A stretch of DNA of 64,000 bases from JAQWRV01 sp045564915 (GTDB lineage: Bacteria > Pseudomonadota > Alphaproteobacteria > Rhodospirillales > Rhodospirillaceae), in contig JBJLGL010000013.1 of assembly GCA_045564915.1 (NCBI GenBank), positions 124,001 through 188,000 of the forward strand, read 5' to 3'. A program made the translations under genes and the position numbers. This document shows, piece after piece, positions 42,387-51,797 of the stretch. Every line of letters begins with the position of its first letter. Position 1 is the first letter of the stretch. Under the pieces are notes generated by a model that saw nothing but the letters and a program-made list of their open reading frames with translations, was not told the origin of the DNA and made no database searches.

Positions 42387-43049
42387 ATGTCAACGTCATC
42401 TATTGGCTTAAATGAATCTGTTGGTGACTACGTACAGAAATTTGGCGTACGCGAAGACCGAGATCAAAAACTTCTCCGTGAAGTAACGGCATCTCACCCA
42501 TACAGCCGGATGCAGATCTCTCCCGAACAGGGACAATTCATGGCCCTATTGATTGAAATATTAGATGCAAAAAGATGTCTAGAGGTTGGCGTATTTACAG
42601 GATACAGCGCTATGACCGTAGCCAAGGCCATGGGTCCCGCGGGTAAAGTTATTGCTCTCGATATAAGCGAAGACTTTACAGCAATAGCACGCGAACACTG
42701 GAGAAGCGCAGGTATTGAGGCTCAAATAGACCTACGCTTAGGTCCAGCAATAGATACCTTAGAGGAGATGCTGGAGGCTGGTGAACAAAACACTTTTGAT
42801 TTTGCTTTTATTGACGCAGACAAAGGAAATTATCTTGCTTATTACGAAGCCGCCCTTCAACTCATTCGGCCTGGGGGCATTATAGGAATAGATAACGTGC
42901 TATGGGATGGCAGTGTTGCCGATCCCTCCAACATCGAAGCCGATACAGAATCTATCCGTTCTCTCAATGAAAAATTAGCAACAGATCAGTGCGTGACGGT
43001 AAGTATGATACCAATCGGAGATGGATTAACTTTAGCACGCAAGCGATAA
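42387..43049 (+). CDS. O-methyltransferase (caffeoyl-CoA/catechol OMT family)
   Basis: A 220-residue class I methyltransferase of the Methyltransf_3 family. GGGAGGA is spaced well before ATG 42387. Conserved parts are SPEQGQFMALLIEILDAKR, CLEVGVFTGYSAMTVA (SAM loop), VIALDISEDF, FDFAFIDADKGNY (metal and SAM aspartates) and GGIIGIDNVLWDG. Such enzymes methylate catechol hydroxyls with a divalent metal. It is convergent with the cytochrome-PQQ-type gene. The substrate is unknown. Confidence 0.9.
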   Translation: MSTSSIGLNESVGDYVQKFGVREDRDQKLLREVTASHPYSRMQISPEQGQFMALLIEILDAKRCLEVGVFTGYSAMTVAKAMGPAGKVIALDISEDFTAIAREHWRSAGIEAQIDLRLGPAIDTLEEMLEAGEQNTFDFAFIDADKGNYLAYYEAALQLIRPGGIIGIDNVLWDGSVADPSNIEADTESIRSLNEKLATDQCVTVSMIPIGDGLTLARKR

Positions 43050-43064
43050 CTAATTATTGGTTCC

Positions 43065-44648
43065 TTATATTGCAGGTATTAATCTAACGACCCTCCCACC
43101 GCTATCGTGTTCTAGAAGAATGTAGAGTTCTCCCTTCCATCCCATTTCTATGTCTCGAATGCGTGCAAGGTCCTCAATCAAAGTTTCTTGGTAAACTTTC
43201 TTCCCACCCTCCAGTTCAATGCGCAAGAGGTCGGTAGCCCGCAAGGTGCCTATGATAATGTTATTCTTCCAAAATGGAAAATCGCTACCATTATAAAAGA
43301 TGAAGCTGGATATGGCTGGCGCTGGCGTAAAGTCGATAATTGGTTGAACCATGTCATCTAAATCAAAATCTATGCCCAGTACCTCACCCCAAGCGATAGG
43401 CGTACCGTCATAATTGACACCGTTCGAGATTAAAGGCCAACCGTAGTTAAGACCAACATGGATAATATTCAACTCATCCCCGCCGCGTGGACCCATCTCT
43501 GAACTCCATAATTGTCCCCGGTCTGAATTGAATTCCAGCCCCTGCGGATTACGATGGCCATACGACCATATAGCCTGTATCGCGTCATTATCGTCTATTA
43601 GTGGATTATCTTTCGGTATACGGCCATCGTCGTGTAAACGCATAATTTTGCCATAAGGCAAAGTAAGATCTTGAACTCCGACGTGCTCCAGCGGCCCCTT
43701 CATGCCAATGCTAAAATAAATATAGCCATCAGCATCAAACGTTATACGACCACCAGCAGCAATTTCTGGCATCAGTGTGTAAGCTTCCTTTTCCGCTTCC
43801 CAAATAGTCTCTTGATCGATCCAAGAGCCATTCTTAATACGGCCTCGCACAAGCTTATTCATAGATACATCTTGCTGTGAGGCTCTACTGATTTCGTTAC
43901 AGGCGCTACACCGGTCACCGAAGTGGAGGTAAATCCAACCGTTAGACTCATAGTCGGGGTGAAGGGCTACATCCATCATCCAACCAAGGCCCATGGGCTG
44001 ACCTACCATTCTAAAGGAGTCATCATAGGCCTTCGGTGTACCTTGGATTAAGGATATCTGCTTTCCGTCATTTGAAACGATGCTTAACCCTTTCCGCTTC
44101 TCAGTAAGGAGAATATTTCCGTTTGGAAGTGGCGCGATACTGAAGGGTAGTGGATCTAAGTCCCTGATAATGGTTTTGAGCTTGAAGTTGTGATAGTTGC
44201 TTTCAATAACATCTTTTGGGATTACTAGGGGCGCGTCATAGCGAAAATCATTCAAGTTTGTCCCTTGGCGTTGTTCTGAAATATAAATAGCTAGAGCCCG
44301 AATCTGGTCCGCGGCAAGAATCGTGGTCCATCCGGGCATACCGCTTCCAGGGAAGCCATTAGCCGTACTCTCCACTATTTCAGCAATGGATTCACCGTAC
44401 TGAAGATCGACACCAACTAACGCTGTACCTTGCGCCGCACCCCGCAGATCGTCGCCATGACAGACCCCGCACTCGACCTGATAGAGCTCAGCTACACTGT
44501 CTGGCTGTTGTTGAATATTGAGTTCGCGGAGATTAATAAACCCTCCTCCGGTTGGGCTTCCGGATTGGGCCTGTGCCGTAGAAAGTGTATGAAGGAAAAG
44601 ATGGGCAATGAAAAACCCAGCTATTGTATTTTCTAAACGCGCAATCAA
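43065..44648 (-). CDS. Cytochrome c-linked PQQ-type sugar dehydrogenase (GDH-B-like)
   Basis: Starting at TTG 44648, a 527-residue protein with a signal peptide, then an N-terminal cytochrome c domain with heme site CGVCH (C60, C63, H64) and a MPGW axial-Met region. From about residue 165 there is a beta-propeller of the soluble glucose/sorbosone dehydrogenase family: PLPNGNILLTEKRKG, DVALHPDYESNGWIYLHF, YGHRNPQGLEF and EMGPRGGDELN. Electrons would pass from the sugar or alcohol via PQQ to the heme. It begins 12 bases after the DUF192 gene, so the two are probably one operon. Confidence 0.88.
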   Translation of the reverse strand: MIARLENTIAGFFIAHLFLHTLSTAQAQSGSPTGGGFINLRELNIQQQPDSVAELYQVECGVCHGDDLRGAAQGTALVGVDLQYGESIAEIVESTANGFPGSGMPGWTTILAADQIRALAIYISEQRQGTNLNDFRYDAPLVIPKDVIESNYHNFKLKTIIRDLDPLPFSIAPLPNGNILLTEKRKGLSIVSNDGKQISLIQGTPKAYDDSFRMVGQPMGLGWMMDVALHPDYESNGWIYLHFGDRCSACNEISRASQQDVSMNKLVRGRIKNGSWIDQETIWEAEKEAYTLMPEIAAGGRITFDADGYIYFSIGMKGPLEHVGVQDLTLPYGKIMRLHDDGRIPKDNPLIDDNDAIQAIWSYGHRNPQGLEFNSDRGQLWSSEMGPRGGDELNIIHVGLNYGWPLISNGVNYDGTPIAWGEVLGIDFDLDDMVQPIIDFTPAPAISSFIFYNGSDFPFWKNNIIIGTLRATDLLRIELEGGKKVYQETLIEDLARIRDIEMGWKGELYILLEHDSGGRVVRLIPAI

Positions 44649-44659
44649 GATACTGCTCT

Positions 44660-45148
44660 TTATTCCTCAAACATAGCGTGTCGGACTTGGTCCCCTGGCT
44701 TTATTCTTAGTCTTTTGACCGTACCAGCTTTGAGTTCCAGAACGGCTCGAACGCGCTGCCGTGATGAGACCACTCTTTCGTTATGAGGTATAGTATTTTC
44801 CACTATAGTTACAATTGCTCCGGCTTTGCTGAGAAACAGCATATCCAACGGAATAAAAGTATTGCGCATCCACATGCCCACCATCCGATCCCGTTTGAAA
44901 TCGAATAGCATACCACTACGTGCCTGAATCTCAGCCCGATGCATCAAACCAATACTCCGCGCAATATCGGTATCCGCATACTCAAGTTGAAATTGATACT
45001 CCTCATCGTCTGTTACTATTAAAGCTTCTTCTAACGGCAGACTCTGCGCTTTAGAAGAATCAAACGGCTCATGCGGTCTAAGAAACTGTGCAGGGATAGC
45101 AGGTGCGTATAGAAGACAAAAAAATAGTATAGGCAGAAAGCGAAGCAT
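44660..45148 (-). CDS. DUF192 family exported protein
   Basis: A 162-residue protein with a signal peptide (FLPILFFCLLYAPAIPA). The DUF192 core is clear: YQFQLEYADTDIARSIGLMHR, GMLFDFKRDRMVGMWMRNT, IPLDMLFLSKAG and LELKAGTVKRLRIKPGD. The function of DUF192 is not established; it often lies near redox or export genes. It is followed within 12 bases by the cytochrome-PQQ-type gene. Confidence 0.88.
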   Translation of the reverse strand: MLRFLPILFFCLLYAPAIPAQFLRPHEPFDSSKAQSLPLEEALIVTDDEEYQFQLEYADTDIARSIGLMHRAEIQARSGMLFDFKRDRMVGMWMRNTFIPLDMLFLSKAGAIVTIVENTIPHNERVVSSRQRVRAVLELKAGTVKRLRIKPGDQVRHAMFEE

Positions 45149-45204
45149 TATACGTATGCTACCCTATGAAGCTAGAAACAAGAAAGCGGACGGCTAAGCA
45201 ACTC

Positions 45205-46908
45205 TCAAAAGTAAACCGCTAGAAATTCGATGAACAAATATCCACCCAACATGGCCATAGCCCAAAATACAATCCTACCCGTTGGCATAGTGCGCGCAAG
45301 GATTCCTTTCGGCCCGTGACGATAATGAATATCTTGGACGACTTTCTGCACCCCTTTAGAGACGTCATTAATAATACTATCACGAGCAATACCAGCGTCA
45401 TTGACAAAGTTGACCATGAGTTTGCGACCCCAAACTCGGTATAGCCAATCAGAATCTAAGGTTAATGTTTCCATCAACTTCCAACCATAATACTTCAGGA
45501 ATAAGAAGAAGGCCGCACCTGAGAAAAGCAGTAATTGAAACTGCGTTACCACGTGATCTGCTGTATATGGCACGTAGTCCTGTTCAAAGGGAAGAAGTGA
45601 GTAGAAGGTCTGCGGGGCTAGGCCTATACCGATACATAAAGCTGCAAATAGAATCATTGCCGTACGCATATGTATTGGCGGTTCCGGTGGCCTTAAACCT
45701 GAATCTTTGCTGAAAAAGACAAAGTACTGAAGCTTGATTCCTACATCCAGGAATACGCCAGCTGTGCCCGCCGCTAGTAAATACCAAACCCAATAAAATT
45801 GTTCTAGATACGCCGCTTCAGACATCATTGCTTTGGCAACAAAGCCTGATGTGAATGGGAATGCAGAGATCGAAAGACCACCAATGATGCAACAAATAGC
45901 CGTGATGGGCATAGTCCGAAACAAACCACCATATTCCGTAAACTTACGCTTGCCAGTAACGTAGAACACGGATCCAGTTGCCATAATTAGTACGGCTTTA
46001 TAAATGATATGGGCAAAAGCATGGGCAACGGCGCCATTCACCGCTAGCTCAGTACCGATTCCGATACCGGTAACCATGAACCCAACCTGGTTGACGATTG
46101 AGTAGCCAAGCATTTTGCGGGCATTGTTCTCACAAAGACCATAAATGATGCCGTAAAAAATCATGAACAGTCCGATAAATATCAGTACTTCAGCTCCTGG
46201 AAATCCTCGAGCAAGTACGTAGACCGCTGTTTTAGTTGTAAAGGCCGAGAGAAAGACCATGCCGGAGTAACTTGCCTCTGGATAGGAATCTGGTACCCAG
46301 GCGGAGAATGGCGGTGCCCCAGTGTTTAGCAGGAAACCTGCGAGAATCAGCGCCCGCGGTAACGTGTCCGGCATTATTGAGGTAAATGCTACAGAACCAG
46401 TGGCGGCTACCTCTCCTGCGATACCCGCCATGAGTACTACTCCGCCAAGCAGGTGCACCATCATATATCTCATACCCGCAGATCGTGCAGTAGAAGTACC
46501 AGCTGAGAAAATGACTGTGGCAGATGCTAGGGCCATCATTTCCCAGAAAATAAAGACGGTTATGAGATCTCCGGCAAACACAACGCCCAGAGCGAATGCT
46601 ATATAAATATTAGCAGCGAAGAGCTCGAGGATACGCTCTTGTTTCAGCGCATAAAGATTCCCTACTAACGCCATGAGGGTGAATACAGTGGCGAACAAGC
46701 GGCTGAGTTTATCCGACTTAAACGGCTCCAGAGTCCATTCCATATAAGGAATCGCAAGAACAACTCCGTCTGGAGTCATCCAGACCAAAACCAAAGCGAC
46801 AAGGGGTGTAGTAAGCAATACCACACTACGAGCAGTTCCCTGAAAGCGAAGGATAAGAAAAGCTCCTATAAGGATCGGCAGCGAAGGATGAAGCAATATG
46901 CTACTCAT
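45205..46908 (-). CDS. Third D-type Mrp/NuoL-M-like antiporter subunit
   Basis: A 567-residue polytopic protein, about 14-15 helices, last gene of the Mrp-like operon and overlapping the small gene before it by eight bases. It has the TM5 glutamate (E123 in IFWEMMAL) and a TM8 lysine (FTTKTAVYV). In the TM7 motif the lysine normally found (K-x-A-x-x-P-x-H-x-W-x-P) is replaced by Asn (N195 in LLNTGAPPFSAWVPD) and the His by Ser. The C terminus carries an extra helix-loop region ending FIEFLAVYF. It may be an inactive or altered proton channel; a role in the complex is inferred. Confidence 0.8.
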   Translation of the reverse strand: MSSILLHPSLPILIGAFLILRFQGTARSVVLLTTPLVALVLVWMTPDGVVLAIPYMEWTLEPFKSDKLSRLFATVFTLMALVGNLYALKQERILELFAANIYIAFALGVVFAGDLITVFIFWEMMALASATVIFSAGTSTARSAGMRYMMVHLLGGVVLMAGIAGEVAATGSVAFTSIMPDTLPRALILAGFLLNTGAPPFSAWVPDSYPEASYSGMVFLSAFTTKTAVYVLARGFPGAEVLIFIGLFMIFYGIIYGLCENNARKMLGYSIVNQVGFMVTGIGIGTELAVNGAVAHAFAHIIYKAVLIMATGSVFYVTGKRKFTEYGGLFRTMPITAICCIIGGLSISAFPFTSGFVAKAMMSEAAYLEQFYWVWYLLAAGTAGVFLDVGIKLQYFVFFSKDSGLRPPEPPIHMRTAMILFAALCIGIGLAPQTFYSLLPFEQDYVPYTADHVVTQFQLLLFSGAAFFLFLKYYGWKLMETLTLDSDWLYRVWGRKLMVNFVNDAGIARDSIINDVSKGVQKVVQDIHYRHGPKGILARTMPTGRIVFWAMAMLGGYLFIEFLAVYF

Positions 46909-47152
46909 CGTAATAAGTATCCTTTCGCTTAAAGAACTTTTTCCACCCTTTAGAGAGAACGATTGAGACGCCGCCTAAGATCAATCCGAACGCCGCATGA
47001 AAACCAGTGGTGAACATAACCCCATCATGTGAGTGTCTGACAAAAAACTCAGCTACGAAGACCAATATCAGAACGACCAAGAAAATAGCCCATAGCCGTT
47101 TATTTGTATCAGGCCGATCAAGCCAATGAGGTTTATTAGTCTGGTCGCTCAT
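46901..47152 (-). CDS. Small two-helix protein of the Mrp-like operon
   Basis: An 83-residue protein overlapping both neighbours (ATG overlaps the stop of the D-type gene by four bases, and its own end overlaps the third D-type start by eight). It has a charged N terminus (HWLDRPDTNKRL), two hydrophobic segments (WAIFLVVLILVFVAEFF and FTTGFHAAFGLILGGVSIVL) and a lysine-rich tail. No family is recognised; small membrane proteins occur at this position in alphaproteobacterial Mrp-like operons. Translational coupling suggests it is a complex subunit. Confidence 0.75.
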   Translation of the reverse strand: MSDQTNKPHWLDRPDTNKRLWAIFLVVLILVFVAEFFVRHSHDGVMFTTGFHAAFGLILGGVSIVLSKGWKKFFKRKDTYYDE

Positions 47153-48615
47153 AAGCTTTGCCCTACCAGCATTTTAGCTAACATCAATGGGACTTGTGGG
47201 AAGAGGAATAACGCTAATGTACCTAGAGCTGTTAAGCTCAAAGCCACCACTATAGGCCACGGTGCTTCACCATGATCATGTTCAGGCGGAATGTCTTCAT
47301 CCTTCAAGAAGGCGCGATAGACGATAGGAACAAAGTATCCAGTATTTAGAAGTGTACTTACAAAAATGACAAGTAGAACAAACCAGTCCTTAATTTCCAT
47401 AGCCGCAGACAGAATATACCACTTACCGAGGAAGCCAGCCGTCGGTGGTACACCGATCATACTTAATGCGCCTATGGTAAATGCAACCATAGTGAAGGGC
47501 ATTCGCTTACCTATCCCATTTAGTTGACTAATCTCTGTCTTGTGCGCGGCGGTATAAATTGAACCAGCCGCAAAGAATAAGGTAATCTTTCCAAAAGCAT
47601 GGGCTGTGATATGCATTGCCGCACCAATAATGGCAAGAGGTGTTGCCATAGCTGCCGCAAGAACGACATAAGAAAGTTGGCTTACCGTTGAATAAGCCAA
47701 GCGTCTCTTAAGGTTATCTTGTCCCAGGGCAATGATAGAGGCGACAAGTACAGTAAATCCCGCAGCATACACAACCCATCCGGTGGCATCTGCACCAGCA
47801 AATAGATCTAGCCCAAAGACATAAACAATGACTTTGACAACAGTGAAAACACCAGCCTTCACAACCGCAACAGCATGTAACAAAGCGCTTACGGGTGTCG
47901 GTGCAACCATGGCCGCAGGAAGCCATCGGTGGACCGGCATAACAGCTGCCTTACCTATGCCATAGATGAACAGTACTCCGAGCGTACCAACAACCAGTGG
48001 ACTTGTGTCACTAGGAATTATTCCCCCAACCCTGAAGTCGCCAGTTCCTGCAACAAAATATGTACCAATCACCGCTGGCAGCAAGAAAACGACAGACGTT
48101 GCCAATAAGATACCTAAATATAGGCGTCCGCCTGCTTTGGCAGCATCATTCCTTTTGTGCGTGACAAGTGGATATGTTGACAGAGTTAGTACTTCGTAAA
48201 AAAGGAATAGGGTGAATAAATTACCGGCAAAGGCAATACCAATGGTGCTAGCGATAGCCAGGGCAAAGCACGCATAGAAGATCGTCTGATTCTTTTCATC
48301 GTTTCCGCGCATGTACCCAATGGAATAAATGGAATTCACAATCCAAAGGGTTGAGGCAATCATTGCAAAGATCATACCCAATGGCTCGATTACAAAAAGA
48401 ATTTCGAGTCCCGGTAAAACGCTAAGTAACGATATAGAAAGCTCTCCACCTTGCATCACGGTTGGCAAAATATTCAGTGCAACCAAGAAAAGGAGTACAG
48501 CTGTAATCAGCGTAAAGGTTTCCCGCAGATTTGGCTTAGGAGCCGAAATACTGATAAGAAATACACCCGCCACCGGGATCAGAATCGCGGCCGTAATGAG
48601 ATCCAGTACATCCAT
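47149..48615 (-). CDS. Second D-type (NuoL/MrpA-N-like) antiporter subunit
   Basis: A 488-residue proton channel-type subunit with the TM5 glutamate E141 (FLFYEVLTLSTYPLV) and TM7 lysine K222 (GIGKAAVMPVHRWLP). The following APTPVSALLHAVAVVKAGVF resembles NuoL and the N-terminal half of MrpA more than MrpD. Its stop overlaps the next gene and its start overlaps the previous one. Together with 50901-51461 it could replace a full-length MrpA. It probably translocates H+ or Na+ in the inner membrane. Confidence 0.85.
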   Translation of the reverse strand: MDVLDLITAAILIPVAGVFLISISAPKPNLRETFTLITAVLLFLVALNILPTVMQGGELSISLLSVLPGLEILFVIEPLGMIFAMIASTLWIVNSIYSIGYMRGNDEKNQTIFYACFALAIASTIGIAFAGNLFTLFLFYEVLTLSTYPLVTHKRNDAAKAGGRLYLGILLATSVVFLLPAVIGTYFVAGTGDFRVGGIIPSDTSPLVVGTLGVLFIYGIGKAAVMPVHRWLPAAMVAPTPVSALLHAVAVVKAGVFTVVKVIVYVFGLDLFAGADATGWVVYAAGFTVLVASIIALGQDNLKRRLAYSTVSQLSYVVLAAAMATPLAIIGAAMHITAHAFGKITLFFAAGSIYTAAHKTEISQLNGIGKRMPFTMVAFTIGALSMIGVPPTAGFLGKWYILSAAMEIKDWFVLLVIFVSTLLNTGYFVPIVYRAFLKDEDIPPEHDHGEAPWPIVVALSLTALGTLALFLFPQVPLMLAKMLVGQSL

Positions 48616-50090
48616 TAGCTCTCACCTACTAATGCCTTAATAGCTTGTTCTGCCACGCCAACAGTAAATGAAGTATCAAAACCAAGATAAATGCAGGCGA
48701 TAATGAATACCCAAGCCGTCAGGATCATAGTCTTAGGAGGGTCAGTAACAATTGGTGCCCCAGCTGGCCGCTCGCGGAAAAAAGCAAACTCGATAACCCG
48801 CCCCATGTAAATTAGCACCAATAATGAACTGAGCATGAGAAGCACTACCAGCCACCACCAACCATTTTCCAGCGCACCAACGGCTAGGTACCATTTAGAG
48901 ACAAAGCCGACTGTGCCAGGAACTCCCAACATGCTGAGCCCACCTATGACAAACCCAAACATAGTAAGAGGCATGAGCTTACCTATTCCGGCCATGTCAG
49001 AAATGCGGACGGTTCCGATCTGCAGCGCTATGCCGCCAACGAGCATGAACAATGCACCCTTCATCACTGCATGATTAAAAATATGAACAAGGCTTCCTGT
49101 CAGGCCTGTTGCGTTAGCAATGGCAATACCCAGGGTGATGTATCCAATCTGCGCTACGCTGGAGTACGCCAGCATGCGCTTAACGTTTTCTTGAAAAATA
49201 GCCGTCAAAGATCCTACGAAGATCGCCAACGTAGAAAGAATCAAAATAAGTTCAGGTATAGGTGTCATTTCAGCTGAAAAAGAGAAGCCGAAAACTGAGT
49301 AGAGAAACCGCATTAATAAATAAATTGAGACCTTAGTAGCTGTTGCCGCAATGAAAGCCGTCGTCACCGTAGGTGCGAAAGCATACGCATTAGGAAGCCA
49401 AAGGTGTAACGGGAACAAGGCAACCTTTAGAGATAGACCAACCAGAATGAATGCCATAGCAGCAATAGCTGCCGGCGTCTCAAGCAGTGGCGGAAGCCGC
49501 TCTGCCAAGTCAACTAAATTTAGTGTGCCAGTGATGGTATATAGGAGCCCGATCCCAATCACATACATAGTTGCACCCACTGTTCCCAGAATGAGATACT
49601 GGTAGGCAGCAGTCAGGGCACGGCGATCTTTACCCAATGCTATGAGGGTGTACATCGAGAGTGATGATATTTCCATGAAAACAAAGGCGTTAAAAGCATC
49701 GCCAGTGATGACAATACCCATTAAACCGCAGAGGCATAATAGGAACATGCTATAATACCAACCGCGAACGCCATCTTTAATTTCTACAGCAACGCTTTGC
49801 CGTCCATAAATCAATACAGCAGTCGCAATGATCGAAACTAGAATGAGAAGATAGACCGACAGTAGGTCGACCCTATACTCAATACCAACCGGAGGTGCCC
49901 AGCCACCCATACTATAGGAGATATATCCTTCACTCTGGACAGTACCAAGCATACTCGCCGAGCCAAAGAAACAGAGAAACGAGACCAATACAGAGATGAG
50001 CCAGCAGGTGCGTTCGTGCCTAATTATAGCGCATAAAGCTGACGCAATTAGCGGTATCGCAATGACAATAGAGGGAAACTGATCCAACAT
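48615..50090 (-). CDS. mrpD: MrpD-type antiporter subunit
   Basis: A 491-residue protein with the classic Mrp/NuoN-like signatures: TM5 glutamate E140 (FVFMEISSLSMYTLI), TM7 lysine K222 (LKVALFPLHLWLPNAY), APTVTTAFIAATATKVSIY with a TM8 lysine K253, and a late MPLTMFGFVIGGLSMLGVP. These match MrpD closely. Its stop overlaps the start of the next gene by one base. It forms one of the proton-conducting units of the complex. Confidence 0.88.
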   Translation of the reverse strand: MLDQFPSIVIAIPLIASALCAIIRHERTCWLISVLVSFLCFFGSASMLGTVQSEGYISYSMGGWAPPVGIEYRVDLLSVYLLILVSIIATAVLIYGRQSVAVEIKDGVRGWYYSMFLLCLCGLMGIVITGDAFNAFVFMEISSLSMYTLIALGKDRRALTAAYQYLILGTVGATMYVIGIGLLYTITGTLNLVDLAERLPPLLETPAAIAAMAFILVGLSLKVALFPLHLWLPNAYAFAPTVTTAFIAATATKVSIYLLMRFLYSVFGFSFSAEMTPIPELILILSTLAIFVGSLTAIFQENVKRMLAYSSVAQIGYITLGIAIANATGLTGSLVHIFNHAVMKGALFMLVGGIALQIGTVRISDMAGIGKLMPLTMFGFVIGGLSMLGVPGTVGFVSKWYLAVGALENGWWWLVVLLMLSSLLVLIYMGRVIEFAFFRERPAGAPIVTDPPKTMILTAWVFIIACIYLGFDTSFTVGVAEQAIKALVGES

Positions 50091-50093
50091 GGG

Positions 50094-50471
50094 CTAGTCA
50101 CTGTCCTCGCCATAAATCTCATGTTCCTCGATACTTCCGTAGGCCTCATTTATGCGAACAACTAGCGCTAAGCCTAGGGCCAACGTCGCCACACCAACAA
50201 CAATCGCCGTCAGGATAAGCACGTGTGGCAGCGGGTTTGAATAAAGCTGATCGGGCTGCCCTTCAATAATAATGGGCGCTGTACCGCCGATGATTTTACC
50301 TGGCGAGATATATAGAAGGTATACAGATGTTTGGAAGATGGAGAGACCAACGAGCTTCTTAATCATGTTTGACTTTGACACTATAATGTAGAGGCCAGCC
50401 ATGATTAAGAACACAGTTATCCAGTGATTGACGCCACCAATAAAAAAGGCAAGTTCGTTTAATCCATCCAT
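50094..50471 (-). CDS. mrpC: MrpC-type subunit (NuoK-like)
   Basis: GAGGAAAG precedes the ATG at 50471, so I prefer this to a start 30 bases earlier that would overlap mrpB. The 125-residue protein has three helices in the NuoK pattern: WITVFLIMAGLYIIVSKSNMIKKLVGLSIFQTSVYLLYIS, then LPHVLILTAIVVGVATLALGLALVVRINE. The conserved helix ends are typical of MrpC. It is followed three bases later by mrpD. Confidence 0.88.
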   Translation of the reverse strand: MDGLNELAFFIGGVNHWITVFLIMAGLYIIVSKSNMIKKLVGLSIFQTSVYLLYISPGKIIGGTAPIIIEGQPDQLYSNPLPHVLILTAIVVGVATLALGLALVVRINEAYGSIEEHEIYGEDSD

Positions 50472-50481
50472 CACGCTTTCC

Positions 50482-50901
50482 TCAGCGCCCGCGGCTCGCA
50501 AAAGTATAAAAAATCAATAGCATGGTAGATGCCACTGTAATTAATACACCTGCTTCAACAAGGAGAATACCAAGGTGTTGTCCATGAGATGGGTCGTGGG
50601 GGTCTAGAAGGTTATAATCAAGAAAATTACCCCCAAGCAGCCAAGTAACAACACCAACCCCAGCAAAGATCAAAACGCCTAGTGGAACTAGAATTTCTAG
50701 CAGAGCAGCTGGGACTATCTTTTTGAGCTTACGCAAGCCGAATATCAGCCCATAAAGTACAAAGGCTGCAGCGATTATAACTCCCGCCTGAAAACCACCA
50801 CCTGGCCCAAAATCTCCATGAAACTGGACGTACATAGCGAATATCAATAAGAAAGGTATGAGCAACTTTGAAACAACCCGGAGTATGAGATGCTGCCTCA
50901 T
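50482..50901 (-). CDS. mrpB: MrpB-type subunit
   Basis: A 139-residue membrane protein with the MnhB (PF04039) pattern: LLIFAMYVQFHGDFGPGGGFQAGVIIAAAFVLYGL, then VPLGVLIFAGVGVVTWLLGG and LGILLVEAGVLITVASTMLLIFY. The GDFGPGGGFQ motif is diagnostic. Its start overlaps the stop of the DUF4040 gene by one base. Confidence 0.92.
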   Translation of the reverse strand: MRQHLILRVVSKLLIPFLLIFAMYVQFHGDFGPGGGFQAGVIIAAAFVLYGLIFGLRKLKKIVPAALLEILVPLGVLIFAGVGVVTWLLGGNFLDYNLLDPHDPSHGQHLGILLVEAGVLITVASTMLLIFYTFASRGR

Positions 50902-51461
50902 TAGTGTTCTCCCCCAAGTTTTTCTGAATTATCTCTGCGTGGACGACGACCGCGTAGCAGCATTAGAACACCGATACCCGCCGTAAAAATAACGGTCGTT
51001 TCACCTAGAGTGTCATAGCCACGATAACTAGCCAAAACAGAAGTAACAACGTTAGGTACCGTTGTTTCTTCTATGGAACGTTCAAGGTATTGACGGCCGA
51101 CATGGGTGTTAACTGGCGTATCAGCCATGCCAAAGTCTGGCAGGCCCCAGGTACCGTAAATTAAAGCCGCCCCAGTTAGCAAACTTAGTAGCAATGGCAT
51201 TAAACTTGGACGATGAATACTAGATTCTTCGGTTTTAGTAAGGTGTAATGCTGACAATAACAAAACCGTTGAAACACCCGCGCCGACAGCTGCTTCTGTC
51301 ATGCCTACGTCGACGGCATCCATAGCAATCAGCAATGTCGCCATGAAAAAGCTATATGCCCCACCAAGGATCACAACTGCAAACAGATTCCTTACACTGA
51401 TAATGGCAAGGGTGACTGACGCTAAAAACAACAAAAGAATGAGATTTATGAAAAACTCCAC
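50901..51461 (-). CDS. MrpA C-terminal-like subunit (DUF4040/MbhD plus MbhE)
   Basis: A 186-residue protein that corresponds to the last part of MrpA: a three-helix DUF4040/MbhD portion (VVILGGAYSFFMATLLIAMDAVDVGMTEAAVGAG) followed by an MbhE-like portion (YRGYDTLGETTVIFTAGIGVLMLLRGR). In standard Mrp systems these are fused to the NuoL-like part of MrpA. Here they stand alone, as in archaeal Mbh/Mbs operons. It sits between mrpG and mrpB in the operon. Confidence 0.88.
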   Translation of the reverse strand: MEFFINLILLLFLASVTLAIISVRNLFAVVILGGAYSFFMATLLIAMDAVDVGMTEAAVGAGVSTVLLLSALHLTKTEESSIHRPSLMPLLLSLLTGAALIYGTWGLPDFGMADTPVNTHVGRQYLERSIEETTVPNVVTSVLASYRGYDTLGETTVIFTAGIGVLMLLRGRRPRRDNSEKLGGEH

Positions 51462-51464
51462 CGT

Positions 51465-51797
51465 CTAATGCCTCTCCCCTGTCCGGTCTTCGGAAAGGAC
51501 CGGTTTGATATTGCGGTGCCGCATAGCGCGCGCAATTGCATGGCTAGCCACGGGACTGGTAAAGAAAAGCAGGATCAAAACTATACCGAGACGGGCTGTT
51601 ACTAATGTCCATCCCGACTGAATCATAAGACCAAGAATGATGGAACCAAAACCTAAGGTATCGATTACGCTTGCAGCATGGAGTCGAGTAAAAGCATCTG
51701 GCATGCGCAACAGACCAATAGCTCCGACGACACAAGTGAAACTGCCGACCAGCAATAACGCCCAACTCACTAGATAGAGCACAATGTCTACGCTCAT
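51465..51797 (-). CDS. mrpG: MrpG-type subunit
   Basis: A 110-residue three-helix protein: LYLVSWALLLVGSFTCVVGAIGLLRMPDAFTRLHAASVIDTLGFGSIILGLMIQSG. The RMPDAFTRLHAAS-DTLG motif is diagnostic for MrpG/MnhG. Its start overlaps mrpF by four bases. It belongs to the Mrp membrane complex. Confidence 0.93.
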   Translation of the reverse strand: MSVDIVLYLVSWALLLVGSFTCVVGAIGLLRMPDAFTRLHAASVIDTLGFGSIILGLMIQSGWTLVTARLGIVLILLFFTSPVASHAIARAMRHRNIKPVLSEDRTGERH

